This document shows, piece after piece, positions 40,989 through 45,688 of a stretch of DNA of 45,688 bases. This DNA is from Anaerolineales bacterium (lineage in GTDB: Bacteria; Chloroflexota; Anaerolineae; Anaerolineales; Villigracilaceae). A program made the translations under genes and the position numbers. How positions within the stretch are numbered: position 1 is the first letter of the stretch; each line of letters opens with the position of its first letter. The notes under the pieces were generated by a model. That model searched no databases. It was not told the DNA's origin and worked only from the letters and a program-made list of their open reading frames with translations. The DNA lies in assembly GCA_016789365.1 (NCBI GenBank), contig JAEURH010000016.1:1-45688 (forward strand), written 5' to 3'.

Positions 40989-41645
40989 TCAACTTAAGAA
41001 CTGCCTCGTCGCCTTACTCAAATCACGATATTCCCCGCGATATTCTTCAGGAAGCATTTTCGCAATTTCATACATCATCTCATCCGCAATTTGCTGACGA
41101 ATTTCACTTGTCATCTTCACGCCTTCCACATTCAACTTGAATGGCTCACCAACGCGAATATAAAAATCCGTGCGTTTGAAACTTTTCAAATTCTTCAAAT
41201 AATGTTCTCCACCCCAATGCACAATCGGCAAAATCGGTGCGCCAGAATGTAATGCCAACAAAACCGTACCAGGTTGCGCGCGTAAAAGTTTTCCAGTTTT
41301 ATTGCGCGTGCCTTCGGGAGCAATGCCAAAAATATAACCATCCTTAATCATTTGCACGGCAATTTTCAAAGATTTTATATCCGCCTCACCACGCCGCACT
41401 GGAATCACATTCCAGATTCCAAAAATAACTTTCAAAAATAAATTATCAAACGCTTCGGCTTTTGCCCACGCAGTTATTTTGCGTGGTTGTAAATACGCAA
41501 ACATGATAGGCACTTCAACTTGCCCCGTGTGATTCGTAATTGCAATCAAAGGTCCATTCATCGGCACCTTTTGCAATTCTGTCATGTCAAGTTGGCAAGT
41601 TAGGCGTATCCAAATTCTGATAAGAAAAACAGTTAACCAATACAT
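40989..41645 (-). CDS. plsC: 1-acyl-sn-glycerol-3-phosphate acyltransferase (PlsC-type), HX4E form
   Basis: A 218-residue membrane-associated acyltransferase making phosphatidic acid. Motif I reads ITNHTGQVEVPIMF (35-48), where HX4D is replaced by His-X4-Glu; motif III is APEGTRNKTGKLLRAQPGTV (110-129), and PIVHWGG is motif IV-like. The N-terminal helix (1-18) anchors it in the membrane. It is the last gene of the minus-strand operon starting with gluconokinase. The Glu variant is likely active but this was not verified. Confidence 0.85.
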   Translation of the reverse strand: MYWLTVFLIRIWIRLTCQLDMTELQKVPMNGPLIAITNHTGQVEVPIMFAYLQPRKITAWAKAEAFDNLFLKVIFGIWNVIPVRRGEADIKSLKIAVQMIKDGYIFGIAPEGTRNKTGKLLRAQPGTVLLALHSGAPILPIVHWGGEHYLKNLKSFKRTDFYIRVGEPFKLNVEGVKMTSEIRQQIADEMMYEIAKMLPEEYRGEYRDLSKATRQFLS

Positions 41646-41661
41646 AAGCGGCGCGAGTGTA

Positions 41662-42315
41662 TCACACGTTTGGTTTGTATTTCAAGTAATCTTCGGGCGT
41701 ATCTAAATCTTGCAAAATCGTGGGCGTATCCAAATTAACATACTCAATTTCATCTGCATGATTGTTCAAAAAATCTCGTGGTGTTTGATTTTCTTTCATC
41801 TTCAAAATTTCATCCCATAATGATTTCGCCACCAACCACGGATGTCCACGCCGATTTTGATAACTTGGCACGACCAAATTTGATTTACTTTTTTGATACG
41901 CCTCACAAACTGCTCTCACGCTTCTTGACTCAATTTGTGGCTGGTCGCCGAGACATATAATTGTTGCTTCAACCCCCACCCGTCCTCCCCCAAATACGCT
42001 GAGTTGATTTGCTGATTTTTTTATATTTTCATTTGCGTATTTGGGGGAGGTGCCAAAGGCGGAGGGGGTAAGACTTTGCAATCCGAGTTGAAGTGATGAA
42101 AGCATTTCGTGATTGGTCTCGTTAATCGTAATTCGTACATTGTAAATCGGGATTTGTAAATCGGGATTTGTAACAAGCACAATATCCTCAATTCTTGAAT
42201 CCTGAATCGTTTGAATGACTTTTTCTATCACTGTCATATCTCCCCATTTCATCATCATCTTATTTTGCCCCATTCGTGCAGACTTCCCCGCGGCTAAGAT
42301 AATTGCGGAAATCAT
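41662..42315 (-). CDS. MocA-like nucleotidyltransferase containing an in-frame repeat
   Basis: A 217-residue protein of the molybdopterin cytidylyl/guanylyltransferase family. The nucleotide loop is SAIILAAGKSARMGQNKMMM (about 3-22), and the metal-binding block is IICLGDQPQIESR (about 117-129); PSYQNRRGHPWLVAKSLWDEI and DTPEDY close the fold. Between GLQSL and the GDQPQ block, about residues 83-115 come from a 98-bp palindromic repeat (41972-42069). The family does not normally have it here. The neighbouring YqeC-MocA gene has a similar repeat at the same place. Start ATG 42315 (GGGG upstream) is preferred over GTG 42327. Confidence 0.82.
   Translation of the reverse strand: MISAIILAAGKSARMGQNKMMMKWGDMTVIEKVIQTIQDSRIEDIVLVTNPDLQIPIYNVRITINETNHEMLSSLQLGLQSLTPSAFGTSPKYANENIKKSANQLSVFGGGRVGVEATIICLGDQPQIESRSVRAVCEAYQKSKSNLVVPSYQNRRGHPWLVAKSLWDEILKMKENQTPRDFLNNHADEIEYVNLDTPTILQDLDTPEDYLKYKPNV
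41972..42069. repeat. Palindromic repeat, family D (copy 1), inside a coding region
   Basis: A 98-bp palindrome with arms ACCCCCACCC..CCTCCCCCAAATACGC and GCGTATTTGGGGGAGG..GGAGGGGGT. It is translated in the MocA-like gene to residues about 83-115. A second copy lies at 42732-42833. Confidence 0.85.
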
Positions 42316-42333
42316 AGTTTGCCCCACAAATGG

Positions 42334-42421
42334 GTGCGTTGCACTTGGCAGATTAGATAATTCTGAAAATCAGAATCAGTTGCAAGCCAAGAGAATGCCT
42401 GTAAAGAAAGGTGCGACGCAC
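42334..42421. repeat. Palindromic intergenic element, family E
   Basis: An 88-bp element with ends GTGCGTTGCAC (42334-42344) and GTGCGACGCAC (42411-42421), a second pair CTTGGC/GCCAAG and a central perfect hairpin ATTCTGA-AAA-TCAGAAT (42360-42376). It fills the whole gap between the two MocA-related genes, touching the stop of the upstream gene and ending 18 nt before the next start. Confidence 0.75.
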
Positions 42422-43846
42422 TCATGATTCAAAACCTTTAAGTCTTTCATAATCTTCTTTCGTATCTACATCAAAAATCAAAATATCATCATGCCATGGT
42501 AGATAATCTACTTTGTGCTTATCAAATATTGCTCGCCCGCCCACATCGCCAGTTAATTGAAGTAAATCAGGAAAAGTGACCTTATCAAACAAAACTGGAT
42601 TTGCTCTTCTTTCTTCCAATACCAGCGGAGCAATAATGGGTGATAAAGTTTGTGAATGTTTTTCTTTCAAAGCGCGAATGACTTCAACTGGTATTTGAGG
42701 TTGGTCTGCTAAGAGAAAAACACAAGAACCGACCCCCACCCGTCCTCCCCCAAATCCACTAAATTGATTTTCAGAATTTTCTAAAACTTCGGTTGTGGAT
42801 TTGGGGGAGGTGTCCGATAGGACGGAGGGGGCTAAATTTTTTATTCCTAATTTTATAGATTCGCTTTGCCCATTTTTATAGTTTGGATTGTGAATTACAG
42901 TAACTGGCAAATCTTTTAAGCAGGATTCTATGTCAGCGTGGTGAGAGCCTGTTATCACCAAAACAGGTTGCAGGTCCGCATGAAGCGCAGTTTCTGCTAT
43001 GTGACGAATAAACGGCTTGCCTTTCCAATCTAATAATTGCTTGGGCGAACCAAAACGAGTTGAATCACCTGCGGCTAAGATAACTCCAGCAGTTTTTTCA
43101 AAAGTTTGAAAATCATCTTGTTGCAACGAGCCGACCAAAACCGAATCAAAATGATTTAATAATTTTTGCGCCATACTTCCGCCAATGGATAGCAATTCAG
43201 GTGTATCGGCTTGATTGAGTAATGCAATTTTTTTTGCATGTGGTGGGATATTTTTCAACCCACCTTGCGGATGGGTGAGCGCCTTGATAATTGATTCAGC
43301 CGTAATTGATTCGTTGATTTGAAGATTTGTAAGTTGCGAAAAAATTTCCGCACGATGAACATGCTCATCATTTAATTTTTTACCAAGTGCAGATAAACCT
43401 GTGACGTGAATAACAATATCTGTAAACTCTGGAATTGGCGGCTCATGGTCAGCGGGTGCTTTGATTGGCTTTTGACGTGAACCATCGGCCTCAATTAGTA
43501 AAGGGATATTTTTATTTTTACAATATATGTGTAGCCAATTGAGGGTCTCCTCATCAATTGGCTTAGTTTTTTCATTTTCAATTTCACCTGTAAGTAAAAT
43601 GATTCCTTTGTCTGGGATATTTCGTAAATAATTTTTGCTTTTGACGACGATATGATGGTCTGCAAGTTTTGTTTGCCAAGTTCCCAAATGTGTTGTGCAA
43701 GTTAAGAAAACATAACTTGTAATTCGTAATTCGTAAATTTGTTTTGCCAATTGAAACATCGCAGTCGTTTTCCCGCCTGACCCAACAAAACTAATTACCC
43801 CATTTTTATTTTTCTTATCAAGCCTCAATGCCTGCAAAAGATTCAT
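42422..43846 (-). CDS. YqeC-MocA fusion protein containing an in-frame repeat
   Basis: A 474-residue protein of two parts. Residues 1-240 resemble YqeC, a putative accessory protein of selenium-dependent molybdenum hydroxylases: FVGSGGKTTAMFQLAKQI (about 20-37) is a P-loop, then LLTGEI, IEADGSRQKPIKAP and VTGLSALGKKL. Residues about 252-474 are MocA-like: AGVILAAGDSTRFGSPKQLL (about 254-273), VFLLADQPQIP (about 378-388), RRANPVLFDKVTFPDLLQLTGDVGGR. Residues about 338-372 come from a palindromic repeat placed as in the next gene. It likely prepares a molybdenum cofactor variant; no molybdenum enzyme is in the window. Confidence 0.85.
   Translation of the reverse strand: MNLLQALRLDKKNKNGVISFVGSGGKTTAMFQLAKQIYELRITSYVFLTCTTHLGTWQTKLADHHIVVKSKNYLRNIPDKGIILLTGEIENEKTKPIDEETLNWLHIYCKNKNIPLLIEADGSRQKPIKAPADHEPPIPEFTDIVIHVTGLSALGKKLNDEHVHRAEIFSQLTNLQINESITAESIIKALTHPQGGLKNIPPHAKKIALLNQADTPELLSIGGSMAQKLLNHFDSVLVGSLQQDDFQTFEKTAGVILAAGDSTRFGSPKQLLDWKGKPFIRHIAETALHADLQPVLVITGSHHADIESCLKDLPVTVIHNPNYKNGQSESIKLGIKNLAPSVLSDTSPKSTTEVLENSENQFSGFGGGRVGVGSCVFLLADQPQIPVEVIRALKEKHSQTLSPIIAPLVLEERRANPVLFDKVTFPDLLQLTGDVGGRAIFDKHKVDYLPWHDDILIFDVDTKEDYERLKGFES
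42732..42833. repeat. Palindromic repeat, family D (copy 2), inside a coding region
   Basis: A roughly 102-bp palindrome sharing arms with 41972-42069 (ACCCCCACCCGTCCTCCCCC on one side, ATTTGGGGGAGGTG and GGAGGGGG on the other). It is translated in frame in the YqeC-MocA fusion, just before the ADQPQ block, as in its neighbour. Confidence 0.85.
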
Positions 43847-44358
43847 GTTGCAAAGCCTTCTGGCATTTTGATTTCACCATCTAAACCATAATTCAAAATA
43901 TCTTCTTTTCTATCGGGGTATAACTTCAATAATTCTGCCTTGCTCCCACCCGTGAAAATATCGTCTGTAAAGCCGGGTGCTAATGTACAACCAAAGAGAG
44001 AATAATCGCCCAGTGTGTGACCCGCTTGCCAAACGCCAGCAGGTATGACAAATTGCACAAATTGATTTTGGCTAATATCATTTCCCAAAATAATATCTTT
44101 ACTTGAGCCATCAGGAAACAACAAAATTAAACGTAAAGGGTCTCCAGAATAAAAATGCCACATTTCATCAATGGATAATTTATGAAAACAGGAAATACTT
44201 TTTGGTTCATGGCAATACAAACCAATCATGCCTGTTCCATAAGGTTTTCCATTCGGCAAACTTTCTGGAGACCGATATGTGCTGGTAAATAAAGTCCCTT
44301 CAACAGGGAGGGGTTGTAGGTTGTAATGTTCGATGAGAGACTGGATTTTTTTATTCAT
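43843..44358 (-). CDS. DUF985 cupin-fold protein
   Basis: A 171-residue single-domain cupin. Typical DUF985 blocks: LIEHYNLQPLPVEGTLFTST (7-26), STYRSPESLP, TGMIGLYCHEPKSISCFHKL, DEMWHFYSGDPLRL, VIPAGVWQAGHTLGDYSLFGCTLAPGF. The role of the family is unclear; some relatives bind sugars or nucleotides. ATG 44358 is chosen; TTG 44400 is an alternative that would overlap the upstream gene by 35 nt. Its stop overlaps the YqeC-MocA start by 4 nt. Confidence 0.85.
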   Translation of the reverse strand: MNKKIQSLIEHYNLQPLPVEGTLFTSTYRSPESLPNGKPYGTGMIGLYCHEPKSISCFHKLSIDEMWHFYSGDPLRLILLFPDGSSKDIILGNDISQNQFVQFVIPAGVWQAGHTLGDYSLFGCTLAPGFTDDIFTGGSKAELLKLYPDRKEDILNYGLDGEIKMPEGFAT

Positions 44359-44365
44359 AAATTTA

Positions 44366-44809
44366 TCAAGATGCTCGAAATTGAAGAACTTTTTCCTCAA
44401 ATCTTATGTCAACCATAATTTTCATTGTTTGATTTTCATAATCTACTTCTATAAGCTCTATTTCCGAGTCGCTACAGAGTTCACATTCAGGTAGATAAAC
44501 AATCACATTCGATGTACTTTCAGGAGATTTTTCTCCAAAGATAAGAGTTTCTAAGCCCGACTCTTCATCTGCCGATATTCGCACATATCTGTCAGTCGGT
44601 GCGCTACATGAATAACAATAGGGTGGTAATTCTTCTGACTCATGTACCATCAACACAACTTGCCGCGAATTTACATTTTGTTTATTGTTTATATCCTCTC
44701 GGCAGGATGGACAGATATTATTTGCCATTGGAATAACTTGAACATGGCAATGCGGACATTCAATAATTATTGGTGGATTATTTTCTTCTTCCATTTTGTT
44801 AATCTCCAT
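44366..44809 (-). CDS. Zinc-ribbon protein of unknown function
   Basis: A 147-residue acidic protein with four CxxC pairs: CPHC and CPSC (about 18-36, a classical zinc ribbon), CYSC (about 65-68) and CELC (about 108-111), so it may bind two zinc ions. There is no hydrophobic segment. The start could be ATG 44809 or ATG 44794, the latter having GGAG 9 nt upstream. It lies between the YbaK-like gene (11 nt gap) and the DUF985 gene. I recognise no larger family. Confidence 0.65.
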   Translation of the reverse strand: MEINKMEEENNPPIIIECPHCHVQVIPMANNICPSCREDINNKQNVNSRQVVLMVHESEELPPYCYSCSAPTDRYVRISADEESGLETLIFGEKSPESTSNVIVYLPECELCSDSEIELIEVDYENQTMKIMVDIRFEEKVLQFRAS

Positions 44810-44820
44810 TTCTTCTTTTC

Positions 44821-45318
44821 TTAAATCTGTTCAAACACAGATTTTTCTCTATCCGTCAAATTAACCACAATTGCATTACTTGCTTTAATTAAATTTTCAG
44901 GCGTAATCATAATCTCTTCTCCCCATTGACCTGCCCCAGTTCCAAGAATCGGTTCGTTGACTAAAGACGCTTCAAGAAATGACCTGAATCCTGTTGGCTG
45001 CCAACCAAAAGCGGGAATTGACCCGATGATATATCCTGTTACTTCTTTGACTTTTTCAGGCTCAGCCATTTTGATATTTCTTGAACCAATGGCTTTCTTC
45101 AAATTTCCAGAAATTGCATTTTGGTCAGCACCCAGCATTACTAATACACATTCACCAGAATCAACGACTTGAAAAATCAATGTCTTCACGGCTTGTCTTT
45201 CAGGAAAATCTAAAACCTTAGCAACATTAGATGCACCTTTTTCGGTTTCAGGTGAAAAACTTTTTGATTCATACGGAATATTATTTTTTTCGAGATGCAA
45301 ATGTGCAGGTAATTTCAT
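44821..45318 (-). CDS. YbaK/EbsC-type aminoacyl-tRNA deacylase
   Basis: A 165-residue protein of the YbaK/ProX editing-domain family, which hydrolyses misacylated tRNAs in trans. The fold is recognisable by VKTLIFQVVDSGECVLVMLGADQNAI (about 44-69), the conserved Lys in LKKAIGSRNIKMA, VTGYIIGSIPAFGW (the GxxxGxxPxFG motif, about 93-106) and LGTGAGQWGEEIMITPENL. The target tRNA is unknown. Start overlaps the upstream gluconokinase stop by 4 nt. Confidence 0.87.
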   Translation of the reverse strand: MKLPAHLHLEKNNIPYESKSFSPETEKGASNVAKVLDFPERQAVKTLIFQVVDSGECVLVMLGADQNAISGNLKKAIGSRNIKMAEPEKVKEVTGYIIGSIPAFGWQPTGFRSFLEASLVNEPILGTGAGQWGEEIMITPENLIKASNAIVVNLTDREKSVFEQI

Positions 45319-45688
45319 AGACTTAATCCTTTGCGAATGATTTGAATAATTGTTTGTGGTGAATTTGAAATATCAATTGTTAAAACATTTTTCGGTTCTT
45401 CAAGTGCATCAAATTGACTTTGCAATAAAGTTGCGGGCATATAATGATTTTTTCTTTGATTTAATCTCGACTCAATTTGCTGATATGTTCCTTTAAGATA
45501 GATAAACCGAACTTGGTCATTGACCTGTAACATCTCTCTATACGCTTCTTTCAACGCCGAACATGCCAGCACACCCCAAGCCTTTTCTTCGCTGATAGTT
45601 TTTATCAACTTCTGTAAATCATTCAGCCAATGGATTCGGTCTTCGTCCGTCAATGCTATTCCTTTTGACATCTTCTCTTTATTCGTCT
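45315..45688 (-). CDS. gntK: Gluconokinase, 5' part beyond the window
   Basis: The visible part aligns with the C-terminal two thirds of GntK: NKEKMSKGIALTDEDRIHWL at the start of the visible frame, VLACSALKEAYREML (the CSALK block), FIYLKGTYQQIESRLNQR and NHYMPATLLQSQFDALEEP. The internal ATG at 45669-45671 is not the start: the frame stays open to the right edge and matches the family there (NKEKMSKG against NIEKMASG). The P-loop (GVSGSGKS) must lie outside. The enzyme phosphorylates gluconate to 6-phosphogluconate. It probably heads, or lies early in, the minus-strand operon down to plsC. Confidence 0.87.
   Translation of the reverse strand, partial: TNKEKMSKGIALTDEDRIHWLNDLQKLIKTISEEKAWGVLACSALKEAYREMLQVNDQVRFIYLKGTYQQIESRLNQRKNHYMPATLLQSQFDALEEPKNVLTIDISNSPQTIIQIIRKGLSL

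Noticed and set aside
45315-45671. A complete 118-residue kinase-like gene starting at 45671
   Set aside because: The frame continues to the right edge and matches gluconokinase upstream of that Met; the P-loop half is outside the window.

Overview
The window looks like a chromosome segment of a low-GC member of the Chloroflexota, probably class Anaerolineae. This rests on gene content and style rather than a marker gene: Thr/Pro-rich TadE-type pilins and lipoproteins, a Thermus-like IleRS behind a T-box leader, a MurA with Asp in place of the catalytic Cys, SD-less start codons placed directly behind -10 boxes, and many short dispersed palindromes. No rRNA, tRNA, CRISPR array, transposase or prophage was seen.

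Layout. (1) 1-5826: a minus-strand operon (GT2 glycosyltransferase, flippase-like membrane protein, GH36 alpha-galactosidase, small membrane protein running off the edge) divergent from a GT-C-like membrane protein. (2) 5913-13300: an Lrp/AsnC regulator followed by three class III aminotransferases and a methylmalonate/malonate-semialdehyde dehydrogenase, probably an amine/omega-amino-acid catabolic block (the last aminotransferase closely resembles putrescine aminotransferase). An unrelated membrane-anchored protein sits in the middle. (3) 13333-17409: Mrp ATPase, IscX and a DUF2834 protein (Fe-S related), dCMP deaminase and a FabH/HMG-CoA-synthase-like thiolase-fold enzyme. (4) 17418-19645: glmS with a glmS self-cleaving ribozyme in its leader; the ribozyme core carries a roughly 77-nt insertion containing a dispersed repeat. 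(5) 19653-27346: a Tad-type surface pilus block (prepilin peptidase, four TadE-like and two TadG-like proteins). (6) 27394-32700: murA, two paralogous lipoproteins, thioredoxin, ftsY and prfB with its programmed +1 frameshift. (7) 32705-37199: an S1-domain protein and ileS under an isoleucine T-box. (8) 37211-39742: a three-gene Hsp70-like module of unknown function. (9) 39768-45688: phosphatidylcholine-synthase-like protein, GNAT, and a minus-strand operon (gluconokinase fragment, YbaK editing protein, zinc-ribbon protein, DUF985 cupin, YqeC-MocA fusion, second MocA-like protein, PlsC).

Cross-cutting patterns. At least five families of short palindromic repeats occur. Six copies from four unrelated families end 12-21 nt before a start codon; two copies of one family are in-frame inside two neighbouring paralogous genes at the same protein position; one half-copy lies inside the glmS ribozyme. 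Several genes (prepilin peptidase, DUF2834 protein, ftsY) appear to have leaderless or near-leaderless mRNAs. The best candidates for undescribed biology are the enlarged glmS ribozyme, the paired coding palindromes in the MocA-like genes, and the Hsp70-like membrane module.
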